Below are positions 51,550 through 60,194 of a stretch of DNA of 64,000 nucleotides, piece by piece. The first letter of the stretch is position 1, and each line of letters opens with the position of its first letter. The notes under the pieces were generated by a model that ran no database searches, had not been told where the DNA came from, and was given only the letters and a program-made list of their open reading frames with translations. The stretch covers positions 1 through 64,000 of the forward strand of contig JAPPCZ010000096.1 in the NCBI GenBank assembly GCA_028824685.1, given 5' to 3'. Both the position numbers and the translations under genes were made by a program. This DNA comes from Candidatus Poribacteria bacterium. Its GTDB lineage: Bacteria; Poribacteria; WGA-4E; WGA-3G.

Positions 51550-52890
51550 TTACGTATACCGCGTATTCTGATATTCAGGGGCATAGAACGCAGGAAGCAA
51601 ACTATCAACTTGAAGCAGTCCGCGTTGTGTCAGTTGAATCTCATCTGATTCAGCGTTAACGGACAGCATGCCATCGTTCTGCAGTTTTTCATACGCATCA
51701 GCGTAAAGTGTAAGAATATCTGCATTGAACTTCGCTTGGAAATAGGAGGGTTTTATCTTCCCAAGTTTGAGTTGCAGAATCATCTCTCGTGTCAATTTTT
51801 CTGCTTCTGTTGGCTTCAGCGCGCGATAGATAGGTAGCTTATCTTCCTCAAGATTACCAAGATAGTCTCCCCATGAAGGTGCATTTTGAAAGTGAATCCC
51901 GCTGAGATGCGAAAAAGATGCAACACCTGTGCCAATCATATCACTCCCTTGCCACACTGCATCCCGATAGACGAACTGACAAGGCTTGTCTTTTTTGAGT
52001 ACTGTGTAAGCACTGGACTGTGCGTAACCGGATTTTGCAAATTGTTCAAAAGCGTATTGATGCCATTCCCGCTTTAGTTTCCAATCTGCGACAGGTAACG
52101 CATCTCCGCCAAGAATATCTTTAGAATAGACGGTGTTGAACGGCAATTCAAGTTGATAAACGGTAATACTGTCAGGATCAAGTTCAATTGTCTTTCTGAC
52201 AGTTTCACGCCAACTGTCCCATGTTTCCCCAATCATACCAGAGATGAGGTCAATGTTGACTTGATCAAATGCTAATTCTTTTATCCAAGGCGCAATGCGA
52301 TATACCTCTTTTGAGAGATGCGCTCTGCCGTTTTCAGCAAGTATTTCATCATTCAAATTCTCAACACCGAGACTCAATCGGGTTACACCGATAGCCTTGA
52401 TCGCTTCCAATTTCTTTTGTGTCAGTGTGCCGGGTTCACATTCAAAAGCGACCTCTTCAGCAGCATCCCACGGTAAGACGTTTTTCACCTTGTCTACCAA
52501 AGTTGTCAGATGATTGACACTAATATAGGAGGGTGTGCCACCACCAAAATAAACAAAATGCAAAGGTCGCCCTGTAATTGCCGGTTGTTTGCTGTAAAGT
52601 TCAACCTCTTTTGCCAAAGCGTTTAGATAAGTGTCAATTTCTGAACTGTTTTTATCGGTATATACCCGAAAGTAGCAGAATTTGCATCGTTTGCGACAAA
52701 AGGGGATATGCAGGTAAAGTCCAAGCGTGGCATCTGGGCGCGGTTCTTCACTCAGCGCGCGATGCACTTCAGGAACTGCTGAATCGTTCCAAGTAGAATA
52801 TGGAGGATAGTTTGAGACAAAAACGCTGCCGACTGTTGTATTTTTTGATTCTATTCCTGCTGTTGCAGGTTCCGGTTTAGTTTTGGACAT
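51550..52890 (-). CDS. HemW/HemN-like radical SAM protein
   Basis: A 446-residue radical SAM enzyme. The cluster-binding motif is H-I-P-F-C-R-K-R-C-K-F-C near residues 60-71 (C-x3-C-x2-C), followed by Y-F-G-G-G-T-P-S-Y near 113-121. The C-terminal region (L-T-R-E-M-I-L-Q-L-K-L-G) matches the HemN C-terminal domain. HemW-type proteins insert haem or are annotated as oxygen-independent coproporphyrinogen oxidases; that the next gene is a CoA-ligase-like enzyme suggests a different role. No other haem genes are adjacent. Confidence 0.82.
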   Translation of the reverse strand: MSKTKPEPATAGIESKNTTVGSVFVSNYPPYSTWNDSAVPEVHRALSEEPRPDATLGLYLHIPFCRKRCKFCYFRVYTDKNSSEIDTYLNALAKEVELYSKQPAITGRPLHFVYFGGGTPSYISVNHLTTLVDKVKNVLPWDAAEEVAFECEPGTLTQKKLEAIKAIGVTRLSLGVENLNDEILAENGRAHLSKEVYRIAPWIKELAFDQVNIDLISGMIGETWDSWRETVRKTIELDPDSITVYQLELPFNTVYSKDILGGDALPVADWKLKREWHQYAFEQFAKSGYAQSSAYTVLKKDKPCQFVYRDAVWQGSDMIGTGVASFSHLSGIHFQNAPSWGDYLGNLEEDKLPIYRALKPTEAEKLTREMILQLKLGKIKPSYFQAKFNADILTLYADAYEKLQNDGMLSVNAESDEIQLTQRGLLQVDSLLPAFYAPEYQNTRYT

Positions 52891-52963
52891 TTCTGTTCCT
52901 CATCTAAAGTTTGAACAAAATTGAGAAATCTCAGAATTTTAGGGAAATATAAATTTTTGAAAT

Positions 52964-53360
52964 CTACCATTTTTCTAAGTGTAAAGACTCAACTTCATTG
53001 AAATGTGCGTCCCGTGTGACAAGAATTAATTCACGTTGCAGAGCTATTGCAGCAATCCAAATATCATTATCTGGAATGAGATGCCCCCTTTCGTCGCAGT
53101 TGGTTTTTGATAATACCGTACCACCGTGCCGTTTGCAAATTACAAGAAATGTTCGGAATCCGTTCTGTGAGTCTGTTTATTTTTGCTATATTTTCTATAG
53201 GTCTGTCAGAATTCCGCGCGCCATAGTAGAGTTCACCAATTACCGGAGAAGGCAAGAAAACCTTGCCAGTATACTGTCTTTCTTCTTCAATATTGATTTC
53301 ATTAGCAAACATTGCAATAACAATGTTTGTGTCTAACAGGTATTTACCATTCTGAAGCAT
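52964..53360 (-). pseudogene. Frameshifted VapC-like PIN toxin
   Basis: The reading frame from 53360 encodes M-L-Q-N-G-K-Y-L-L-D-T-N with the first Asp and the Glu in I-G-E-L-Y-Y-G-A, then hits a stop soon after K-N-Q-L-R-R-K-G. If one base is removed from the run of five C (plus strand) at 53084-53088, the frame continues as G-H-L-I-P-D-N-D-I-W-I-A-A-I-A, through V-T-R-D-A-H-F-N, to a stop at 52964. That restored tail matches the intact paralogue at 2158-2553. It is either a recent frameshift, a phase-variable toxin or a sequencing error. Confidence 0.8.
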
Positions 53361-53574
53361 AGACTTGCTCACACCCTTCTTCAATGGCTTGTTTCATCTG
53401 TTCAAGGTCTTCAGGTGGAATTGTACCTGAGAATTCAAGGAATTCGTGAATTGAGGCCCCCTCTGGCATTTCATCCGAAAGTTCTAAGGTGAAATCCAAA
53501 ACTTGCTTCTGAAGAATAGGTGGAAACGTCTCTAATCTTTCTACTATCTCTTGAATAGTTGTCGAATGATTCAT
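53344..53574 (-). CDS. VapB-like antitoxin of the second pair, DUF2281-type
   Basis: A 76-residue protein (M-N-H-S-T-T-I-Q-E-I-V-E-R-L) started at the ATG at 53574, which has GAGG upstream. It shares length, start and end with the antitoxin at 2537-2767. It overlaps its toxin gene by the same 17 bases. Unlike the toxin gene it is intact, as expected if the toxin has been lost while the antitoxin remains. Confidence 0.8.
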   Translation of the reverse strand: MNHSTTIQEIVERLETFPPILQKQVLDFTLELSDEMPEGASIHEFLEFSGTIPPEDLEQMKQAIEEGCEQVYASEW

Positions 53575-53690
53575 CGTAATGTCCTCTTTGATTTTGCTTG
53601 ATAGGATGGTTTTATACTTACCGAGACTGTAGAAAATTTTAACATAGACCAGATTGTAAAACAACCTTTTTACAATGTTGTTTTACAAAA

Positions 53691-54857
53691 TTACTTTCTT
53701 CCAAAACAGTAGAGGGCCCCATCCTCTGTTCCTATGTATATTTTCCCATCAGAAACGCTGGGTGACGCAACGATAGATGACCCTGTTTCAAATTTCCATA
53801 ATTGTTTTCCATTGGTAATATCAAGCGCAACAAATACCCCGCGAGTTGTCCCAAAAAACACGCGCTTTCCAACGATAACTGGAGAAGATTCAATACGGGA
53901 TTTAGCAGTAAAAGTCCATTGCGGTTCACCTTTTTCTGGTGAGAGCGCATGCACCATCTTATCGCGCCCTCCAATGATTACGAGGTTCTTCGTTACGGCA
54001 GCTGAGGCAAAAAACGGAAGTTTGCGTACCGGATGTTCATATCGCCACTTAATTTCACCGGATGTGAGGTCAACACCTAACACTTCGTTACCATACGTTC
54101 CGCAATATGCGCGAACTTTGGACGTAGTTTGGGCTTCTGTGTTAGCGTCTAAAACCGCTGGACTCGCACCGACATACGCACCAAGGTTAACCTGTTGTGT
54201 CTGCTTCCCATCGTTAATATTGATAACTCGCAAAAAACTATCGCACCCTGTGACAATAACGAAATCTCCGAAAATTGCGGGTGTGCCGTGAACATATCCC
54301 TCTGTTTCAAATTTCCATACCAATTCACCCCTTTTTATGTTGAGACAGTAGAGAAATCCATCATACGAGCCAAATAGCACATTGTCGCCAGCAAAATTTG
54401 CTGATGAGATGATTTCACCCTCTGTAGTATATTGCCACTTCTTTTTTTGAGTGTTGATATCCACAGCATGAAAAATACCATCTTCATCACCAAAATATAT
54501 AACGCCCTTGTGGATAGATGGTGATGATTTAATTGGCGCAGTTGCTTCATACTTCCATTTGCTTTTTCCGGTTTGTGCGTTGATGGCATAAAGAAAACCA
54601 TCTAACGCTCCGATATACAGGGTGCCATCAACAATTGCAGCAGTGGACTCAATCATATCTCCTGCTTTAAAAGTCCAGATTAACTCAAGTTTGTCGGGGA
54701 GTTGTGAATCGGCTACACCTGTGAGTTGTGGATTCCCACGAAAACTTGCCCAATCACCAAAAGCGGAGTGCATTCCGAGAATCAACAGGAAAACTAATAA
54801 ATTAGCAGTAAGATTCCAATATGATAGTGATTTTAACTTTTCAAAAAATGTGTTCAT
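53691..54857 (-). CDS. PQQ-type beta-propeller (BamB-like repeats)
   Basis: A 388-residue secreted or anchored protein with an N-terminal hydrophobic signal (L-L-V-F-L-L-I-L-G-M-H). It has about seven repeats of the form G-x-L-Y-I-G-x-x-D-G-x-L-Y-A-I-x-x-x-T-G-x-x-x-W, for example I-Y-I-G-T-E-D-G-A-L-Y-C-F and V-F-F-G-T-T-R-G-V-F-V-A-L-D. The fold matches PQQ/BamB propellers but no dehydrogenase residues are evident. The start overlaps the alcohol dehydrogenase stop by 17 bases, so the two are coupled. Confidence 0.85.
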   Translation of the reverse strand: MNTFFEKLKSLSYWNLTANLLVFLLILGMHSAFGDWASFRGNPQLTGVADSQLPDKLELIWTFKAGDMIESTAAIVDGTLYIGALDGFLYAINAQTGKSKWKYEATAPIKSSPSIHKGVIYFGDEDGIFHAVDINTQKKKWQYTTEGEIISSANFAGDNVLFGSYDGFLYCLNIKRGELVWKFETEGYVHGTPAIFGDFVIVTGCDSFLRVININDGKQTQQVNLGAYVGASPAVLDANTEAQTTSKVRAYCGTYGNEVLGVDLTSGEIKWRYEHPVRKLPFFASAAVTKNLVIIGGRDKMVHALSPEKGEPQWTFTAKSRIESSPVIVGKRVFFGTTRGVFVALDITNGKQLWKFETGSSIVASPSVSDGKIYIGTEDGALYCFGRK

Positions 54858-55962
54858 ATAGTCTCACAAAATCATTTATAGCCAAAGAACGTGGGTTAAA
54901 CTGTGCAGTCCATTGTGCTGCGGCTTCCTTTGCCAGTGTAGCTATATCCGTTGATCTTATATTACATTGGACAGAACAATCTTGTAATGAGTTCGGCAAA
55001 TCGCTTTTCTGCATTAACATTTCAATTCTATCTGCCAAATTTCCGTCCGAGTAAAGCTCACGATACGATTCGTCTGCGATTGTTTTGTTAAATCGAATTA
55101 CATGCGGTAACATGAGGGCAACAGCTATGCCGTGTGTGATGCCGTATCTGGCTGTCAATGGATTTGCGCATGCGTGTGCCGCGCCTAACATTGAGTTTTC
55201 AATCGCAACGCCAGCAAGATAAGCACCGAATAACATATTTCCGCGTGCTTTACTGTTTTTCGCATCAAGTGCCAATTCGAAATTAGCATCTAAAAGTTGC
55301 CATGCGCGCAGAGAGAACATATGCGACATTGGGTTGCGTCTGGTTGAAACGAAACTTTCAATAGCATGGGCGATTGCGTCTATACCTGTGATCGCGGCTA
55401 CAGATTTCGGTAAGGTTTCTGTTACCGTAGGGTCTAAAATTACTGTTTTAAATTGTGCTTTTTTATCACCACACGCCATTTTAACGTGTGTATCTTCCTG
55501 TGCAATTAGAGCAAAAGATTGCGCCTCACTACCAGTGCCTATCGTTGTCGGAATACCGATTGAAGGGAACATCGGTTGCGATGCTTTGTTCGTTCCCCAG
55601 TAATCCTCCATTTTCCCACCGTTGGTCAGCAGAAAATTTGTGCCTTTTGCACAATCCATTGCACTTCCACCACCGAGTCCAATAATCAGGTCAATCGGTG
55701 CATTGGCTTTTGCAAATTGAACCGCAGCCTCAACATGTTTCGTAGTTGGGTTAGGGTCAACATCTGTGAAAACGTAACATGGAATCTTCTCACTATTAAG
55801 TGCTGAATATGCACGTTTGAGGATACCAGCTTCCTGAATACCATGGTCTGTTACAATTAGAATACGACTGCCACCAAGAGCTATTGTGGATTCAGCAAGT
55901 TTCTCAATACTGTTCTCGCCAAAGATGACGCGTTGTGCCAAATCAGAATCAAAAGAAATCAT
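54841..55962 (-). CDS. Iron-containing alcohol dehydrogenase
   Basis: A 373-residue group III alcohol dehydrogenase. The NAD-binding motif G-L-G-G-G-S-A-M-D-C-A-K-G is near residues 95-107. Iron ligands are in I-D-A-I-A-H-A-I-E (Asp, near 190) and A-H-A-C-A-N-P-L-T-A-R-Y-G-I-T-H-G near 262-278. It interconverts an alcohol and an aldehyde or ketone using NAD(P). It overlaps the PQQ-type propeller gene by 17 bases. Confidence 0.92.
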   Translation of the reverse strand: MISFDSDLAQRVIFGENSIEKLAESTIALGGSRILIVTDHGIQEAGILKRAYSALNSEKIPCYVFTDVDPNPTTKHVEAAVQFAKANAPIDLIIGLGGGSAMDCAKGTNFLLTNGGKMEDYWGTNKASQPMFPSIGIPTTIGTGSEAQSFALIAQEDTHVKMACGDKKAQFKTVILDPTVTETLPKSVAAITGIDAIAHAIESFVSTRRNPMSHMFSLRAWQLLDANFELALDAKNSKARGNMLFGAYLAGVAIENSMLGAAHACANPLTARYGITHGIAVALMLPHVIRFNKTIADESYRELYSDGNLADRIEMLMQKSDLPNSLQDCSVQCNIRSTDIATLAKEAAAQWTAQFNPRSLAINDFVRLYEHIF

Positions 55963-56115
55963 GGCAAAAGGTTTTCCGATTTGTTAAATTTCCAAACGGA
56001 TTGGACTTATCAATGTTTCAAATTATATCAGATTTCGGTTCGTTATTCAAGGAAGAATGTAGGTAGGATGATTTGACTTGATTCACTTTATCAGTAAATA
56101 TAAAATTTATTTAAG

Positions 56116-57615
56116 TCAATTACTGTTAGGGTATTCAGCCAAATGTGCTTGTGGCGTGCCATTCCGATAATCGCCATCACAAGCATTCAGCATCCATTTG
56201 CTGAGTCGGGAAACAAGGTCGGGATGATCTGCAGAAATGTCGCTCTCCTCGCGGTAGTCGTGGGGGAGGTGGTATAGCTGAAAACTATCCGTTTTGTTGA
56301 TATATCGTAGTTTCCAACCATCAGATGTTACTAACGCGGGACCCAGTCGAGATGCGTATACAATCCACTCATGGTTCTGTTGTACATCAGTCTGTTCCAG
56401 CAAAGTCGGTAAGAATGACACACCATCTTTGTCTTGCGGTAATTCCACTCCGATGAGGTCGGCAAGGGTTGACATAAAATCGTAGTTAGCGAGCATGTGG
56501 TTGGACACACGGTTAGACGTGATCGTTCCAGGAAAACGGACAAGGTAAGGGATACGCGTGCCGCCTTCCCAACTTGACCACTTTAAACCACCCATTCCAT
56601 CGTTGCCGTTGAACACGTCGCCGCCTGTTTCTGAATAGAATTTCGTTGTAATTTCATCAAACGGTTCACCTTCCAAATTCCTCTGTCGACCAGAAGTCCG
56701 CCCTTCCTGCCGGTAATACACTTCGTGTCCGTTATCAGAACAAAAGACGATCATCGTGCGATCATCAATGCCGAGTTGTTGGAGTTCATCCAAAATGATT
56801 CCAACGGTCTCATCCAACTTTAGGATCATAGAGGCGTATTCTTTTTCATACGTTGTCAATTCTGATGATTGCCTGACGGACGGATGAATGTCGGGTATGG
56901 CAATTGGTCCGTGTGGCAGCTGAGATGGATGGTAGAGGAAGAAAGGTTTATCCTTATGGGAGCGAAGGAACTCAACAATTTTATCGTTGAAAATGTCTTG
57001 AGAATATACCGCCTTTCCCTGACGATTCCTGCGAACTTCCATGTTTTCATCAGATTCGGAGTTTGGGTGCTTCGCGCAGTCTGCATGGGTATTCCCTTGA
57101 ATGTGTGTCAATTCACCATTTTCAAAGAGAAAAGGTGGATAAAATCCGTGGCAGCGCTGGTGATCATAATAACCGTAGTGATACTGCCACCCGTGACGAC
57201 GGATACGTTCTGCTGTTGTGGCAAAACCCCATTCAAGTTTCCCGATCTGTCCGGTTACATAACCCGCTTCCTCAGCGATTTCAGCTAAAAAAACATCATC
57301 GGTACCCGCCTGTAATCCAGTGGAATGAATCAGCTCCGAAATTTCATCTGGCATCATTTCACCGGTGCTTATGCTCTGATAGATACCTGCTTTGGTATAT
57401 GTCCATGTGCCTTGATGGCAATCGTGAATCCCTGTCAACATGCTGGCGCGGGATGGGGCACAGAATGCACAACCGTAGGCGTGATTGAACCGCATTCCTT
57501 CGTTTGCGAGGCGGTCAATATTGGGTGTCTCAAAATGTTGTTGTCCATAGCAGCTTAACATACCACGCCCGAGATCGTCTGCAAAGATGAGAATTACATT
57601 TGGGTTTTCGGTCAT
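56116..57615 (-). CDS. Sulfatase with canonical active-site motif
   Basis: A 499-residue type I sulfatase. The first metal site is I-F-A-D-D-L-G-R near residues 10-17, and the formylglycine motif C-A-P-S-R-A-S-M-L-T-G starts at Cys52. The second metal site is V-F-C-S-D-N-G-H near 297-304. The enzyme requires conversion of Cys52 by a formylglycine-generating enzyme encoded elsewhere. No signal peptide is visible, so cytoplasmic location or a non-classical route is likely. The substrate is probably a sulfated sugar or small ester, but this is not readable. Confidence 0.9.
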   Translation of the reverse strand: MTENPNVILIFADDLGRGMLSCYGQQHFETPNIDRLANEGMRFNHAYGCAFCAPSRASMLTGIHDCHQGTWTYTKAGIYQSISTGEMMPDEISELIHSTGLQAGTDDVFLAEIAEEAGYVTGQIGKLEWGFATTAERIRRHGWQYHYGYYDHQRCHGFYPPFLFENGELTHIQGNTHADCAKHPNSESDENMEVRRNRQGKAVYSQDIFNDKIVEFLRSHKDKPFFLYHPSQLPHGPIAIPDIHPSVRQSSELTTYEKEYASMILKLDETVGIILDELQQLGIDDRTMIVFCSDNGHEVYYRQEGRTSGRQRNLEGEPFDEITTKFYSETGGDVFNGNDGMGGLKWSSWEGGTRIPYLVRFPGTITSNRVSNHMLANYDFMSTLADLIGVELPQDKDGVSFLPTLLEQTDVQQNHEWIVYASRLGPALVTSDGWKLRYINKTDSFQLYHLPHDYREESDISADHPDLVSRLSKWMLNACDGDYRNGTPQAHLAEYPNSN

Positions 57616-57793
57616 AACTACAATACCAATGGTTTAAAAAAAGTAAGTTATTTCAGAATATCGCTAAGTTGAAGTGCGCGTTATCAAAAAAGATGTTCAA
57701 ACAAATTTCCTTCATGTGGACTATTTCAAGAAATCTGATTCGTCAGGTTTCATCTACATTGTTTCGGTCAAAGCAATGTTTATTAGGCAACTC

Positions 57794-58021
57794 CTAATCT
57801 TTTCGCAATAGTAGTTGTGGTTCCGGTGCACCTATCTGCTCATAAAGTAAATCAGGTAGATTCGCATGTAAGTTAGCATGTTCAATTGTGATTGCGACAG
57901 GATTTCCCTCAGCATCCAAGTCTATGTAGACGTTTTCATTGATTTCTTTTGTTTCCGCAATAGGATGTGTTGAAAATTCAATGAGTGCTGTGCCACTGTC
58001 ATGAAAATATTTTACCTTCAT
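57794..58021 (-). CDS. DUF2283 protein
   Basis: A 75-residue protein with the DUF2283 pattern M-K-V-K-Y-F-H-D-S-G-T-A-L-I-E-F and V-Y-I-D-L-D-A-E-G-N-P-V-A-I-T-I-E. These small beta-rich proteins often occur beside toxins or in DNA-mobility contexts; function unknown. It lies 39 bases after the aldehyde dehydrogenase gene. Confidence 0.8.
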   Translation of the reverse strand: MKVKYFHDSGTALIEFSTHPIAETKEINENVYIDLDAEGNPVAITIEHANLHANLPDLLYEQIGAPEPQLLLRKD

Positions 58022-58060
58022 TGTGATATTCCCTTTTAACGCATTTGAAATAGTGAATTG

Positions 58061-59473
58061 TCAGGGATGTATATGCTGAAAAGCACGCTGTCGATAAAGA
58101 TGCTCAAACAAATTTCCTTCATGCGGACTATCCCAAGAAATCTGATTTGTTGGGATAGCACCTAAATTTAACCGATCAACAAGAGGTGTCGATAGGAGTT
58201 CTTGAGTCAATTTGTCATCTTCAGTAATAACAGTAGCGACCAGCGTTGTTCCCATAGATTCGACGAGTTTTGCTGCTGGTACTTCAACGACACTTACGAA
58301 TGGAAACGGGAATTCTGTGTTTGCTAAGGGATGTTCGGGGTCTTCACACCAAATCACTGTCGGTCTAAGGAAGGTGCAACCATCTAATTCAATCACACGT
58401 TCACCTGTTGTTAGCTCTGTTGCCCCAGACTGTTTAAGTTGTCTGTCAATCAGTGAAGAGATACTGTGGGCGGCTTTCGGATTTGCCCATGCAGCAATGC
58501 CCGCATCGGGATGGTCAAGCGGTTTCGGTTCAATACGTGCCAGACGTTCCGACAATGCTTCGGCAATATCACCACCATGTGCTGTCACCCATATGCCAGA
58601 GGCGTTAATGCATGACCTGCCACCATTTTTCGAAACTGATTCGACAATGAGATCAAGATGTTGTTTCCAATTTGTTTGTTGCCCTTCGTGAATGATGATT
58701 TTACTACGCCCCGGTCCATGAATTTCCACGCGCGGGTCATTTAACCATGGCTCTACAGTTGAACCACCGCCAAACAGCATAGATCTGCCACATCGAAATA
58801 AGATTTCGTTAGCACCAGGATAATCAGTTGGATAGAAATTGAATGCCTCTGGTGGCACACCTGCTTCCATAAACGCTTGCGCTATCCGATAAGGAGTCCA
58901 CGGTTCCTCACGCCCGGGTTTTAGTACCAAAGGCACTTTTAAGGCAACAGCAGGTATCCAGAGCGAATGAACACCAGGAGAATTGCTTGGCAGCACCGCA
59001 CCGAGTGCATCCGTTTCACATACGTAACTCAACGTCCGCTCATTTTGAACACCCCACCCTGAGTCTAAGATTCGTAAATCAAGTCCACGTGTTAAACCAT
59101 CTAAAACGGTCTCTATATTTTCTAAAACACCTTGAATCTTACCCATATTGTCTTTACAAAGTGTTTCGGGTAAACCGGTTGTTCCAGAAACCTGTTTGAT
59201 ATAATCTGTCGGTGATTGGGTGCCGACATCAAGCGGTAGGTCAGCGGTAGTGAATAGACGCGCAGCGTCGTTGCACATCCCAATCAACTCTGAAACGGAA
59301 TGCTGTGAAAGTGTCTGTCTGTGATATGGTAAGTCGCGGAGGTCTTTGGCTATCAAGCCAGTGTTCGCTTGGCTGACTTCAACCAACGGTTCACCTGTTT
59401 TGATATGTGGGACGCTAACGGTTTTCAAACTTCTATAAGAACGACCTGCGCGTAAAATTGGGATGTGTATCAT
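58061..59473 (-). CDS. Aldehyde dehydrogenase superfamily protein (acyl-CoA reductase-like)
   Basis: About 470 residues from the ATG at 59473. The NAD-binding segment is V-L-P-S-N-S-P-G-V near residue 170, and the catalytic cysteine is in N-G-G-R-S-C-I-N-A-S-G near 290. The C-terminal half has L-R-P-T-V-I-W-C and N-T-E-F-P-F-P-F. LuxC-type acyl-CoA reductases share this active-site plan, and a LuxE-like ligase is encoded three genes upstream, so acid-to-aldehyde reduction is plausible. Its start lies inside the beta-propeller gene by 12 bases. Confidence 0.75.
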   Translation of the reverse strand: MIHIPILRAGRSYRSLKTVSVPHIKTGEPLVEVSQANTGLIAKDLRDLPYHRQTLSQHSVSELIGMCNDAARLFTTADLPLDVGTQSPTDYIKQVSGTTGLPETLCKDNMGKIQGVLENIETVLDGLTRGLDLRILDSGWGVQNERTLSYVCETDALGAVLPSNSPGVHSLWIPAVALKVPLVLKPGREEPWTPYRIAQAFMEAGVPPEAFNFYPTDYPGANEILFRCGRSMLFGGGSTVEPWLNDPRVEIHGPGRSKIIIHEGQQTNWKQHLDLIVESVSKNGGRSCINASGIWVTAHGGDIAEALSERLARIEPKPLDHPDAGIAAWANPKAAHSISSLIDRQLKQSGATELTTGERVIELDGCTFLRPTVIWCEDPEHPLANTEFPFPFVSVVEVPAAKLVESMGTTLVATVITEDDKLTQELLSTPLVDRLNLGAIPTNQISWDSPHEGNLFEHLYRQRAFQHIHP

Positions 59474-59484
59474 TGTCTTTTTAG

Positions 59485-60180
59485 TTACCTTGAAATCTTT
59501 GCAACCCACCCAGAAGATGCGTCACAATAGAGAAAATCATCACCATAAATTGATAAACCGTGCGGTTCTGGACAGTCTTCAGGAACCTCAATCACATCAA
59601 GCGGTGTACCGTCTTTAAGATCAAGTTTGACGATGACCCTATCGGAGGTATGGGTTGACCAAAGCCCATCTTCAACGCGAACCATGCCATGTCCGCGTCC
59701 ATGAGGCAACGGAAGTGTCTTTTGTATTGACCAATCCGAAATTCTGACTTTATGCGTAACCTGATTCTTAAGCGTTTGGACCCACAGATGTTCTTCATCG
59801 TATGGGTCGTATTCGACGCCGTGTGTGCCGCCACCATCGGGTATTGGAAAGCGTCCAAGGGTTTCGCCAGTAGCGGGATCAACTTGGAAAATCTCACCTG
59901 TCTCAGCATCTGTATCCCGGACAGGACGCCAGCGTTCGCCAGTACCATTCGCTGCTAACCAGAGCGAGCCTCCACCATAGGTCATTCCACTCGTGTTGGA
60001 GGACTCACTCGGAATGTCACGGATGAGTTTCGGCACGGTATAATCCGGATCTGATGTGATTTCAACCAAGGCGACTCTGTCGGTAATCTGATCAACGATC
60101 CATAAACCTTCGTCTGTAACCTGTAAACCGTTCGGCACAGCATAGGGGGATCGGAAGACTTTTTCAATTTTTGTTATCAT
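59485..60180 (-). CDS. Six-bladed beta-propeller, SMP-30/Vgb-like
   Basis: A 231-residue protein without signal peptide, made of propeller-type repeats (P-N-G-L-Q-V-T-D-E-G-L-W-I-V-D; G-G-S-L-W-L-A-A-N-G; P-H-G-L-S-I-Y-G-D-D-F-L-Y-C). The repeated L-W-x-x-D pattern is seen in virginiamycin B lyase, NHL and SMP-30 families; catalytic residues are not identifiable. It is 14 bases after the selenoprotein N gene and overlaps the aldehyde dehydrogenase ORF, so likely in the same operon. Confidence 0.68.
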   Translation of the reverse strand: MITKIEKVFRSPYAVPNGLQVTDEGLWIVDQITDRVALVEITSDPDYTVPKLIRDIPSESSNTSGMTYGGGSLWLAANGTGERWRPVRDTDAETGEIFQVDPATGETLGRFPIPDGGGTHGVEYDPYDEEHLWVQTLKNQVTHKVRISDWSIQKTLPLPHGRGHGMVRVEDGLWSTHTSDRVIVKLDLKDGTPLDVIEVPEDCPEPHGLSIYGDDFLYCDASSGWVAKISR

Positions 60181-60194
60181 ATTTGGATTCCTCT

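Noticed and set aside
53734..54291. 185-residue plus-strand ORF
   Set aside because: It is antisense to the PQQ-type propeller gene, whose repeats and start are convincing.
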